DNA from: Phycisphaeraceae bacterium
GTDB taxonomy: Bacteria > Planctomycetota > Phycisphaerae > Phycisphaerales > Phycisphaeraceae
Direction of reading: 5' to 3'
Length of the DNA: 34,592 bases
Assembly (NCBI GenBank): GCA_020851735.1
Contig: JADZCD010000009.1
Location: 1 to 34,592, forward strand
Part shown: one piece after another, positions 1-7,728 of the stretch
Layout of the letters: each line of letters starts with the position of its first letter
Position numbering within the stretch: the first letter of the stretch is position 1
Notes under the pieces: model-generated
What the model saw: only the letters and a program-made list of their open reading frames with translations
Told to the model about the DNA's origin: nothing
The model's database searches: none
Program-made: the position numbers and the translations under genes

Positions 1-58
1 CCGGCAGGTTCCTCCAAGGCATGGGCAGCCTCCGCACAGGGGGCCCCCAGTATGGCCC

Positions 59-116
59 GCAGTGTTACCCATGTCCCTTGTACACCTGTTACCCATGTCC
101 CTTGAATGAACACTGC
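59..116. repeat. small element with inverted ends and two 18-bp direct repeats
   Basis: The outer ends GCAGTGTT (59-66) and AACACTGC (109-116) are perfect inverted repeats. Inside lie two exact copies of TGTTACCCATGTCCCTTG at 63-80 and 87-104, with starts 24 bp apart. The arrangement resembles a terminal remnant of an insertion sequence. I recall similar TGTTACCCATG ends from IS481-type elements, but that is recollection and no transposase is visible. The rest of 1-174 holds no gene that I can support. Confidence 0.5.
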
Positions 117-174
117 GCTTAGCCCCAACCAACCAGCCGAACATCAACTCCCATTCCAGATAGAACCTTAAGAC

Positions 175-876
175 TCACTTAGTTGAATGTCGAGGATCGG
201 GGTACACCCAAACTCGCGCCATCGCAGCCGGAAGTTGCGTAATGTTTTCGATGACAATATCCGGCGATTCCACTGCCGACCGCGGCTCCTGAAAACGCGC
301 GTGACCTTGCCGCACCCTGATGGTTCGCCACCCTAAAGACTTGGCCGGCCTGATGTCATTATCCAGTCGATCGCCCACCATCACCGCGTCTTGCAGCCGA
401 CAACCCGCTTCCGCCAGCGCTCCTGAGAATATCCGCGGGTCGGGTTTCTCCAGCCCCCGTTCCGTTGAACTAAAGACCACGGAGAAATAATCGTGGATAC
501 CCCACCGTTTAAGACGCTCTTCCGTACCGGCTGATTGATTGGCGATGACGCCAAGGCGGTAATTCTTAGCCAATAAAGTCAGAATTTCCTTTACGCCCGG
601 ATACAACTCCTCACACTCTTTCCCGTAGCGTGCCGCCGTCCGAATCGCAGCCACTTGCGCCTCTGAAATCGGCAATCGATCAAGCAGGGCAAAGAACGGT
701 GACGGGGCAAAATCCGTGGATGCCTGTTCGGACAAGCGAATCAGTTCCTCCACGCGATACGAACGCCCAAAACCCGCCAGCATCTTCGACACCGTTTCCA
801 GCCGCACCCGATGCGCCCCGGTCTCGTCCACGAGCGTCCAGCCCAAATCGAAGAATATCCATTTCCCGTTGTTCAT
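175..876 (-). CDS. HAD-superfamily hydrolase (HAD-IA type)
   Basis: A 233-residue haloacid-dehalogenase-fold protein, probably a soluble cytoplasmic phosphatase with unknown substrate. Motif I is FFDLGWTLVD with nucleophile Asp10. The usual second Asp (general acid/base) is Gly, as in other FD-x-G-x-T variants, so the chemistry may differ from classical DxD phosphatases. Motif II is the Ser of IANQS (115), motif III Lys144 in GLEKPDP, motif IV GDRLDND (168-174). The helical cap lies between motifs I and II. I start it at the ATG at 876 because the longer frame runs through a dispersed repeat (943-1011) and adds a family-untypical N-terminus. No clear Shine-Dalgarno is visible. The next gene on the same strand, an SUMF1-domain protein, ends at 1049, and the repeat lies between them. 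Confidence 0.85.
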   Translation of the reverse strand: MNNGKWIFFDLGWTLVDETGAHRVRLETVSKMLAGFGRSYRVEELIRLSEQASTDFAPSPFFALLDRLPISEAQVAAIRTAARYGKECEELYPGVKEILTLLAKNYRLGVIANQSAGTEERLKRWGIHDYFSVVFSSTERGLEKPDPRIFSGALAEAGCRLQDAVMVGDRLDNDIRPAKSLGWRTIRVRQGHARFQEPRSAVESPDIVIENITQLPAAMARVWVYPDPRHSTK

Positions 877-942
877 TGGACAAGATCGCCGGCTGCTTAA
901 GGCTAATTCTTCTTGCCCGGGCGGAGTCACGCGCGGGTGCCT

Positions 943-1011
943 GGGGCTAAGCATCGCGTGCCCCAGCGGAATCAACAAGAGAAAGTGACTGAGGCACGTT
1001 ACGTTTAGTCC
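943..1011 (-). repeat. 69-bp dispersed element, family F, copy 1
   Basis: Read on the minus strand this aligns over its full 69 bp, without gaps, to the plus-strand copy at 2034-2102. They share the central CACTTTCTCTTG block, a GATTCC block and the TTAGCCCC end. The ends are imperfect inverted repeats (GGRCTAA / TTAGCCC). It sits just upstream of the HAD start codon. Confidence 0.7.
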
Positions 1012-1048
1012 CAAACCCCCGGCCGCTGCAGCACAATGTATACAATAT

Positions 1049-1981
1049 TTATGGTGGCATTATTTCCATTACTACGCGAAATCCAGTCGTATCACCTGAC
1101 TGATTGGGCCGCAACCACCATCTTTCAGTACAACAAGCATTGTAAGACATAGACACTGCTTGGGTAATCCGGCACACACGATATCCACTCAAATTGTCCT
1201 CGCGATATACAACATATGAACCATCTGGATACCCTTGGGGGTCCATAATTGGTCCTTCAGGATAAGGACCATACCAATCATTACACCATTCCATCAAACT
1301 ACTGCACATGCCATGAATCCCATCCCTCCAATCGCCGACAGAGGAAGACTTTGTTACGGGTTGCGCAGCAGTACCGCAACATGCTGACTCCGAATCAGGG
1401 CGATGACTTGTCTTGTCAATATCCCTTCGTGATGATTCCCGACACACAAATTCCCACTCGGCCTCAGTGGGCAATCGATATCTCTTTCCTTCTTTCTTGC
1501 TTGCCCATTTACAGAAGGCCACCGCGTCATCCCAGCTAATGCAACGCACCGGGTCCTTAGGTCCTTTGGGGAAAGGCCCTTTCAACCAAGTGGGGGCATA
1601 CGACTTCCCCGCGTGGTCAGCTTCATATTCCGCGCTTGTCCGATAGCCCGTCTCGCGTACAAATAGCCCAAACTGCCCCACTGTGACCTCATCGGCTCCT
1701 ATAAAGAAGGGAGACAAGCGAACGCTGTGAACTGGTTCAGCCGCGGGTCGCCATTTGCTGGGCTTTTCTTCCGGCGACCCCATTTGAAACGTTCCCCCCG
1801 GCACGTAAACCACCCGCATGTCCAAACTATTGACAATTTCGCCTTCTACAGGTGGGTTCTCAGCGGAATTGTCCGAACAACAGACAGCCCCAACACCCAA
1901 AAACATCGCCATCAATACCCAACAGATAGTCCCCGATAAGCGATTATTAGCGCAGCTGGCGATTATGTGACTTGTCGTCAT
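1049..1981 (-). CDS. SUMF1/FGE-sulfatase-domain protein, probably membrane-anchored
   Basis: About 310 residues. A hydrophobic stretch near residues 18-33, ending in a Cys pair, suggests a signal or lipoprotein-like leader, although the lipobox is not canonical. The remainder matches the formylglycine-generating-enzyme fold: VPGGTFQMGS (60-69), EVTVGQFGLFV, ISWDDAVAFCKWAS, YRLPTEAEWEFVCR, MEWCNDWYG and the terminal TGFRVV. The usual R-G-G-S-W block and catalytic Cys arrangement of true FGE are not recognisable; that stretch reads YRVCRITQAVSM. It is therefore more likely a binding or structural member than a sulfatase activator. The frame stays open to 2080, but that extension translates the repeat at 2034-2102, so the ATG at 1981 is preferred. 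No Shine-Dalgarno is evident. Confidence 0.75.
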   Translation of the reverse strand: MTTSHIIASCANNRLSGTICWVLMAMFLGVGAVCCSDNSAENPPVEGEIVNSLDMRVVYVPGGTFQMGSPEEKPSKWRPAAEPVHSVRLSPFFIGADEVTVGQFGLFVRETGYRTSAEYEADHAGKSYAPTWLKGPFPKGPKDPVRCISWDDAVAFCKWASKKEGKRYRLPTEAEWEFVCRESSRRDIDKTSHRPDSESACCGTAAQPVTKSSSVGDWRDGIHGMCSSLMEWCNDWYGPYPEGPIMDPQGYPDGSYVVYREDNLSGYRVCRITQAVSMSYNACCTERWWLRPNQSGDTTGFRVVMEIMPP

Positions 1982-2033
1982 GATTGAACAACTGCCATCT
2001 TCTGTGGAACAGCTTTCGTCGTATGGATCCTTA

Positions 2034-2102
2034 GGGCTAAGGCACCGCGTGCCCCAGTGACTTTCTCTTGATGATTCCACTGGGTCACAAAGACTTAGCC
2101 CC
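2034..2102 (+). repeat. 69-bp dispersed element, family F, copy 2
   Basis: Begins GGGCTAAGGC and ends CTTAGCCCC, so the termini are inverted repeats. It has the same length as the copy at 943-1011 but the opposite orientation. It lies just upstream of the SUMF1-domain gene, where it extends the open frame artificially. Confidence 0.7.
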
Positions 2103-2117
2103 AGCCACCCGACAGAA

Positions 2118-2190
2118 CCCCCTGCCCCCTACCCTCTACCCCACCCCCCACCCTCATTCGCCCCCCCTCACTCGCCATTCGCCATTATCC
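2118..2190. repeat. pyrimidine-rich low-complexity tract
   Basis: Repeats of CCCTACC, CTCTACC and ACTCGCCATTCGCC, similar in style to tracts near 28021-28070 and 31773-31815. It lies just downstream of the gpsA stop codon on the minus strand. No terminator hairpin with a T-run is visible in it. Confidence 0.5.
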
Positions 2191-2213
2191 ACTTCCGGGG
2201 CCCCCCTCCGCCT

Positions 2214-3245
2214 CTACCCCACCCGCTCCGCCTTCGGTGACCTGCTCATTAATTCACTGATCGCCTTGAGCGGGTCCAGGTCTTCGAACAGCACGCGGTG
2301 CACCGCCGCGGTGATGGGCATTTCCACGCGGTATCGGCCCGCCAGTTCCATCACCGCCTTGGTCGTCGGCACGCCTTCCACCACGCCCGCGATCGAGTCC
2401 AGCACTTCCTGCAGCTTCTTGCCTTTGCCGAGCATCTCGCCGCACGTGCGATTGCGCCCCGTCGGCGAGAAGCACGTCGTCGCCAAGTCCCCCACGCCCG
2501 CCACGCCGAAGAACGTCTCCGCCCGCGCCCCCATGGCTGTGCCCAGCCGCGTGATCTCCGCCAAACCGCGTGAGAGCAGCGCGCTCTTGGCGTTCACTCC
2601 CCCCTGCAACCCGTCGAGGATGCCCGCCGCCACCGCGATCACGTTTTTCGTCGCCCCCGCCAGCTCCACGCCCAGCAGGTCCGTGTTCGTATACACCCTA
2701 AACCAGTGCGTGGTGAACGTCTCCTGCAGCAGATTCGCCAGTTCCAGATCGTCCGAAGCCGCGCACACCGTCGCCGGCAGGCACTTAGCCAATTCCCCCG
2801 CCACCGAAGGCCCCGAAATCGCCCCCAACGGGCGGGCCGGGCGGTCGGGGTGATCGCCGCCATGCTTTTGCAGCACGTCCGCGATGATCTGCGTGGGGCG
2901 GAGCAGCGTCTGATTTTCGATGCCCTTCGCCACCGAAGCGATCGGCGTCTGCGGCGGGGTGTGCTTGGCCAGCCTCTGCCAGACCGAGCGCATAAACTGC
3001 GTCGGCACCGCCGAGACGACCAACTGGGCTCCTTCCAGGGCCGAGGCATCGTCCGCGCAAAGCCTTATAGATGCCGGCAGCCGATAACCTGGCAGGTAGC
3101 GTTTGTTCTCGCGGGTCTGGATCAGTTCCGCCACCTGATCCGCAAACGCCCCCCACAGCGTCACCTGGTACCCCCTGCTTTCCAGAAGCAGGGCACACAC
3201 CGTCGCCATCGAGCCGTCGCCGATTATCGTGATCCTTTGGAGCAT
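2214..3245 (-). CDS. gpsA: glycerol-3-phosphate dehydrogenase [NAD(P)+]
   Basis: A 343-residue cytoplasmic enzyme reducing dihydroxyacetone phosphate to sn-glycerol 3-phosphate for phospholipid synthesis. The N-terminal Rossmann fold opens with ITIIGDGSMATVCALLL (the GxGxxA nucleotide-binding loop). Further landmarks are VSAVPTQFMR, the conserved SVAKGIE block, ISGPSVAGELA, and the catalytic-domain signature ELAGATKNVIAVAAGILDGL, which contains the catalytic Lys. The C-terminus has the typical VEGVPTTKAV. Length and motif order are normal for the family. The ATG at 3245 gives an N-terminus directly at the first beta strand; only a weak GAG-type ribosome site precedes it. It lies on the same strand as the SUMF1 and HAD genes but is separated from them by about 230 bp of repeats, so an operon is uncertain. 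Confidence 0.95.
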   Translation of the reverse strand: MLQRITIIGDGSMATVCALLLESRGYQVTLWGAFADQVAELIQTRENKRYLPGYRLPASIRLCADDASALEGAQLVVSAVPTQFMRSVWQRLAKHTPPQTPIASVAKGIENQTLLRPTQIIADVLQKHGGDHPDRPARPLGAISGPSVAGELAKCLPATVCAASDDLELANLLQETFTTHWFRVYTNTDLLGVELAGATKNVIAVAAGILDGLQGGVNAKSALLSRGLAEITRLGTAMGARAETFFGVAGVGDLATTCFSPTGRNRTCGEMLGKGKKLQEVLDSIAGVVEGVPTTKAVMELAGRYRVEMPITAAVHRVLFEDLDPLKAISELMSRSPKAERVG

Positions 3246-3303
3246 GACTAGCTCTTTCGAGGCTTATCCGGGGAAGTCCGGGGAAGTCCGGGGTGGGTGG
3301 GTG

Positions 3304-3365
3304 GGGCTAAGCACAGCGTGCCCCAGTGACTTTTCCTTAATTCTGCAGCCCGAGGACTTAGTTCC
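3304..3365 (+). repeat. family F element, shorter copy
   Basis: Shares GGGCTAAGCAC, the GCGTGCCCCAGTGACTTT block and a terminal ACTTAG with the 69-bp copies at 943-1011 and 2034-2102, but is about 62 bp and diverged in its second half. It lies just upstream of gpsA. Confidence 0.55.
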
Positions 3366-3406
3366 AGGCACCCCGCATCCGCTTTCAAGGGGTGGGGCTA
3401 CTCCGG

Positions 3407-3461
3407 GGTCCACTTCCGGGGGACTTCCGGGGGGCCACTTCCGGGGGGCCACTTCCGGGGG
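3407..3461. repeat. tandem CCGGAAGT-type GC repeat
   Basis: A tandem array whose 14-bp unit GGGGCCACTTCCGG is perfect in the last two copies and degenerate before. The ACTTCCGG core recurs in GC-rich tracts near 18880, 26160, 30870 and 32940 in this window. It is the plus-strand reading of the CCGGAAGT words seen there. Confidence 0.65.
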
Positions 3462-3998
3462 CGGGGGCATTGTGGCCCATTAGGGTTCCAGGGGCAAGCC
3501 TTATGGGGCCTATCCCTTTTAATGAGGAAAAGTTGGGTCTCCAACCAACCGCTGGCCTATGGAAGCGGGGCGACAGGAGCTTTCGCGGCTGGCGCGGGGC
3601 CAAAAAACAGCCAACACCCCCGCTTTTGCCGCTGCGGAGGGGGTTCCGTTGGCCTAAGATTGGGCGTCTTTGGCCCCTACTTGCTGAAAAAACCGCCGGG
3701 TGGCCGGCGGATCCGGGGGGCCTGCGGCGACAGTGCCCGGTAATTGTTTCCCATATAAGCATCTAAGACAAGACGTTCCGAAAGCCGATCAATGGCAAAC
3801 ATGGAGCTAAGTGGCCTAGAGGAACCGATATACCATGGCTAGACTGACTTTTGTAAAGTTGACATAAAAGGCCAATAACCGGGAGAGCAGTTTATTCCCG
3901 AAGCGTGTAACATGATTGCTCGAATTACCCAGCTTAAAGCGGGCGGGCAGACGGACAAGAGCTTTCACGCACCATCCCATGGGGCAGGAGTCCAAATC
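3462..3998. other. intergenic stretch upstream of the polysaccharide locus, no gene supported
   Basis: Open frames on both strands between about 3385 and 3766 have GC-repeat composition and no recognisable domain, so I do not call them genes. A short hairpin (CCGCCGG gtgg CCGGCGG) lies near 3695. A TTGACA hexamer at 3859-3864 has no convincing -10 box at normal spacing. The promoter of the export locus probably lies here but I cannot place it. Confidence 0.4.
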
Positions 3999-5498
3999 GT
4001 GCAACAGCAAGGTCCAGGGCGTACGGGTGGTTATCAAATGTGGGGTTTGGCGGTTCTAGCGGCCCTCATCGTAGGGCTGGCCGGCTGCGAAACGGATTCA
4101 TTCTTGGATTCGTCCAGCGTCGGTCGCTTTGAGCGCACGCCGACGATTCTGCCCATCCTCAATCAATTGGACATCATCGATGAGCCGCAGGCCGACCCGC
4201 CGGGCTTAAGCGAAGTGATGCCCGAGGACCTGATCCCCGAGGTCAAGGAATACGTCATGGGCCCCGGCGACCTGGTCACCGTGGTCGTGTTTGAACTGGT
4301 TATCGAAAACGTGGAATCCACCACCACCCGCCGCGTGGACGAGCTGGGCAAAGTCCGCCTGCCCGTGATCGGCGCCGTGGACGTGGCCGGCAAGACGCCC
4401 AGCGAACTGGAAAACGAACTCGCCCAGACCCTCGAACGCAAGGGTATTTTGCACGATCCGACCGTGAGCGTCTACGTTCAGGAAACCCGTCAGAACATCT
4501 ACACCATCGTCGGCGAACCCCGCTACGGCGGCACGGTGTTCGGGCCCTACACGATTTTGAACGAAGATTTCCGCATCATGGACGCCATCGCCCAAGCCCG
4601 CGGCGTGCCCGGATCGGTCAAGAACATCTATGTCTATCGCCAGGTCCCTCTCTACAAGATGCCCAAGCCCGTGACCGGTGTCGGCGACGCGCAGGCCGCT
4701 CCTTCCCCCGCCCCGACCCAGGAAGCCACGCAGTTGATCGAACAACTGATGGAAGGCATCGACGAGAACAAACCTCCCGCCGCCACCGAACCCTCGGAAG
4801 AAGTCCCCGCCCCCGAAGCCCCCGAAATGCTCGACGCCGGCCTGGATCAGTCCGCGCCGGACACCGCATGGGTAAACGTGGGTGGTAAGTGGGTGCGTGC
4901 CGAGCAGCCCAGGCCGGCCGCCGGCTCCGCCGCTCCTGCCCCAGCGCCCGCCGGGTCCGCCGCCCCCGCCGTCGGTGGCAGCGAAGAGGACGAACGCTCC
5001 AACCTGCTGACCCAACGCATCATCCGCGTGCCCTACGACAAGCTGGTCAACGGCGACATGCGCTACAACGTCGTGGTCCGCGCCGGCGACATCCTGCGGA
5101 TTCCCGCCCCCAACATCGGCAACGTGTACGTGGAAGGCCAGATCAGTCGCCCCGGCGCCTATGGCCTGCCCGGCGACGGCGATCTGACGATCAAAAACCT
5201 CCTGGCCTCCGCCGGCGGGCTCTCGCCCCTGGCCATCCCCGAACGGGCGGAGCTGATCCGCCGCATCGACAACAACCGCGAAGCCTGGGTACGGATCAAC
5301 ATCCGCGCCATCTACAACGGCACCCAGCCCGACGTGTTCCTCAAGCCCAACGACCAGATCATCGTGGGTACCAACTTCTTCGCCCTGCCCTTGCAGGTCA
5401 TCCGCAGCGGGTTCCGCACCACCTATGGCTTCGGTTTCCTGCTGGACCGCAACTTCGGCAACGATGTGTTTGGCGCGCCGCCGAGCACCACCAATTAA
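3999..5498 (+). CDS. Wza-like polysaccharide export lipoprotein (Poly_export + SLBB domains)
   Basis: About 499 residues, expected to form or feed the outer-membrane export channel for a surface polysaccharide. The chosen start is GTG 3999: GGCAGGAG (3983-3990) precedes it by 8 nt and it gives a leader with an Arg before the hydrophobic core LAVLAALIVGLAGC, whose final Cys is the lipobox cysteine. The ATG at 3912 lacks a ribosome site and the ATG at 4038 would remove the positive charge. After the leader comes a Poly_export domain (GPGDLVTVVVFE to about HDPTVSVYV), then YTIVGEPRYGG and a first SLBB-like segment. A Pro/Ala-rich linker of roughly 100 residues follows, then a second beta-grasp SLBB (VYVEGQISRPGAYGLPG) and the terminal DQIIVG strand. 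It heads a run of plus-strand genes for exosortase, TPR, Wzc-like and WecA-like proteins. Confidence 0.88.
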   Translation: MQQQGPGRTGGYQMWGLAVLAALIVGLAGCETDSFLDSSSVGRFERTPTILPILNQLDIIDEPQADPPGLSEVMPEDLIPEVKEYVMGPGDLVTVVVFELVIENVESTTTRRVDELGKVRLPVIGAVDVAGKTPSELENELAQTLERKGILHDPTVSVYVQETRQNIYTIVGEPRYGGTVFGPYTILNEDFRIMDAIAQARGVPGSVKNIYVYRQVPLYKMPKPVTGVGDAQAAPSPAPTQEATQLIEQLMEGIDENKPPAATEPSEEVPAPEAPEMLDAGLDQSAPDTAWVNVGGKWVRAEQPRPAAGSAAPAPAPAGSAAPAVGGSEEDERSNLLTQRIIRVPYDKLVNGDMRYNVVVRAGDILRIPAPNIGNVYVEGQISRPGAYGLPGDGDLTIKNLLASAGGLSPLAIPERAELIRRIDNNREAWVRINIRAIYNGTQPDVFLKPNDQIIVGTNFFALPLQVIRSGFRTTYGFGFLLDRNFGNDVFGAPPSTTN

Positions 5499-5591
5499 CG
5501 GTTTGTGGGGGACAGGTTGAACCTCAAGCCGGGCCAGCCCGTACGTCTGGAAGGGCCGTCCAAAGCACCGGCGTTCCCACTGACCTAGCGC

Positions 5592-7691
5592 ATGACTTGT
5601 ACCACCGCGCCAACCATGACCGAGCCGCAACCAGGTCGGCCACTCCTCAGCCGCACCGCCTGGCTGTGGATTCTGAGCCTGGGCTTCCTATTTATCTTGT
5701 TATTTAGCAAGTACTTCGATCGCTTGCTCCGCATCGTTACCGAGACCCGTGGCGGGGATTTTTCCCAAGTCTTGCAGCGCCTGGTGACCTTGCAGCTTAA
5801 TTCCGATTGGGCCCATGTTCTGATCATTCCTCTTTTCAGTTTTTATTACATCCATCTGCACAAAGACCAGATCGCCCGCACCCAGCGGCAGGTTTTCTGG
5901 CTGGGTTTGCCCATCATGCTGGCCGGAATCTTGAGTTTTATCTTCTGGGTCTTCCCCGGCCGCAATGACATGTTTCAGGGCCTGAGCATGGTCCTGAGTC
6001 TCTTTGGGCTGGTGCTGTTCCTGCTGGGCCCGCGGATGATGACCTGGCTGTGGTTCCCCATCTGCTATCTGGTCTTCTCCGTCAAAATCTCCGACATGCT
6101 CTGGGACCGGATCTCCTGGAAGCTGCAGTTGATCGCCGCCCAGTCCTCCGCCATCGTCCTGAATCTGCTGGGACTGGTGCTCAACATGGAGGCCTCCGTC
6201 CGCGGCTCGACCATCGACATGTGGAGCGACGGCCGCCTGATCGCCACGCCGTTGAACGTAGCCGAAGCCTGCTCGGGCCTGCGCATGCTCATGGCGTTTA
6301 TCGCCCTGGGCGTGGCCATCGCCTTTATCGCCGAGCGCCCCTGGTGGCAGCGCGTGGTGATGGTCCTCGCCTCGGTGCCCATCGCCGTGGCTGTGAACGT
6401 CGGGCGCGTCACCGTCCTGGGCGTTTTGTACGCCAAGGTGGACCCCAAGTGGGCCAGCGGCGACGTGCACATCCTCATCGGCATGCTGATGCTGATTCCC
6501 GCGGCCGGTCTGTGCTGGCTGCTGGGTTGGATTCTGGATCACATCATGATTGCCGAGGAGCCCGCCTCCCGGACCAGAAAAGTCCTTGACCCAGCCAACC
6601 CGCCGCATCCTGCCGCGCCCGCGCCGGGCGGACGTGTGGGTATCCGGTCCATGGGCCTGGGCGTGGCGATGGGCTTGGGCCTGGGCCTATGCGCCGGCCT
6701 GTCCTATATGCTCACCTGGGGTCTGTACAAGCCGGACGTCCTTTTCGGGTCCTGGCTGAGCAGCCGCGGCGCTGTGGCCCTGTTGTTTTTCAGCCTCTTG
6801 GCGCTGGCGGGGATGATTTTCAGCTCCACCCGCCTGACCAAACCCGAATCCCGGCCCCAGGCCGGCACGCCGGTGCGGGCCATGGCCCTGGCCGTCGGCC
6901 TGATGCTCGCCTCCCTGGTGGGCCTCAGCACCATGGTCAACGCCGCCCAGGTGGTGCTCATCAAGCAGCCGCTGGAATTGCGTGCCAAGCTCTCCCACCT
7001 GCCCCTGGAAGTGGGAACCTGGAAAATGGCCCGCGATGCCGGCGCTCTGCCCGAAGACGTGGTCAAGACCCTGGGCACCGAAAGCTATATCAGCCGGCAA
7101 TACATGGACACCAGTTGGCCGGCCGGCAAGGAAGGCAGTGTCGTGACGCTGCACGTGGCCTATTACACGGGCACGCCGGACACCGTCCCCCACGTGCCGG
7201 ACCGCTGCTTCGTGGCCAACGGCATCCGCCCGGTGGGCACGCGCGACACGGTGCTCCAGCTCGCCGGTCCGCAGTTCCACTTGGAGGCCGACGGCCTGGT
7301 CGTGGCCGACAGCCAGCTGGCCCGCAAGCTGGGCATTCCCGTGCCGCACATTCCCGTTCAGCAGGTGCCCGCCACGGTCTTCACCTTCGGCGATCCGCGC
7401 CAGCCGCAGGCGGTTTCCAACGTGATTTACTTTTTCGCCGCCAACGGGCGCTATCTGAACTCGCCCAACGCCGTGCGCAAACAGGGTTTGGACCCTCGTG
7501 ACCGATATAGTTACCACTGCAAGATCGAAGTGCAGGTGGATCTGGTGGCCGATCCGGCCCTCGCTGCCGAGCGGGTGTCCGAATTCCTCTCCCAGATGCT
7601 GCCTGAAATCATGACGTGTCTGCCGGATTGGGTCCTGGTGAATCGCAACGAAGGCCTGCCGTACGCAGGTCCGCCCAGTTCGGGGCCTTGA
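5592..7691 (+). CDS. exosortase with fused C-terminal EpsI domain
   Basis: A 699-residue inner-membrane protein. The N-terminal half (about 20-320) has multiple transmembrane segments and the exosortase active site: Cys227 in EACSGLR, Arg272 in NVGRVT and His293 in GDVHILIG. In this family the Cys cleaves C-terminal sorting signals (PEP-CTERM-like) during export. After further membrane segments (about 352-455), the C-terminal third matches the exosortase-associated EpsI family: PLEVGTWK, an extracytoplasmic domain, and the PHVPDRCF motif with His534 and Cys539. In many bacteria EpsI is fused to or encoded beside the exosortase. The ATG at 5592 has no strong ribosome site; an ATG at 5616 is an alternative. 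It lies between the Wza-like and TPR genes, the classic setting of an exosortase/EPS locus. No substrate protein with an obvious sorting tail is in the window. Confidence 0.9.
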   Translation: MTCTTAPTMTEPQPGRPLLSRTAWLWILSLGFLFILLFSKYFDRLLRIVTETRGGDFSQVLQRLVTLQLNSDWAHVLIIPLFSFYYIHLHKDQIARTQRQVFWLGLPIMLAGILSFIFWVFPGRNDMFQGLSMVLSLFGLVLFLLGPRMMTWLWFPICYLVFSVKISDMLWDRISWKLQLIAAQSSAIVLNLLGLVLNMEASVRGSTIDMWSDGRLIATPLNVAEACSGLRMLMAFIALGVAIAFIAERPWWQRVVMVLASVPIAVAVNVGRVTVLGVLYAKVDPKWASGDVHILIGMLMLIPAAGLCWLLGWILDHIMIAEEPASRTRKVLDPANPPHPAAPAPGGRVGIRSMGLGVAMGLGLGLCAGLSYMLTWGLYKPDVLFGSWLSSRGAVALLFFSLLALAGMIFSSTRLTKPESRPQAGTPVRAMALAVGLMLASLVGLSTMVNAAQVVLIKQPLELRAKLSHLPLEVGTWKMARDAGALPEDVVKTLGTESYISRQYMDTSWPAGKEGSVVTLHVAYYTGTPDTVPHVPDRCFVANGIRPVGTRDTVLQLAGPQFHLEADGLVVADSQLARKLGIPVPHIPVQQVPATVFTFGDPRQPQAVSNVIYFFAANGRYLNSPNAVRKQGLDPRDRYSYHCKIEVQVDLVADPALAAERVSEFLSQMLPEIMTCLPDWVLVNRNEGLPYAGPPSSGP

Positions 7692-7728
7692 CCACCCAGT
7701 TTCCTCCAACAGCAGGAGTCGCCTTGCC

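Noticed and set aside
3385..3766. Overlapping open frames of about 125 codons on both strands upstream of the export locus
   Set aside because: They are made of GC-repeat sequence, have no domain signature or ribosome site, and the two strands are equally open.
3859..3887. TTGACA as a promoter for the Wza-like gene
   Set aside because: No acceptable -10 hexamer lies 16-18 bp downstream (the position reads GGAGAG).
4206..5630. A 474-codon open frame antisense to the Wza-like gene
   Set aside because: It mirrors the high third-position GC of the true gene and has low-complexity Gly/His/Asp composition. Similar antisense frames oppose the TPR (7609-9144) and Wzc-like (12759-14279) genes.
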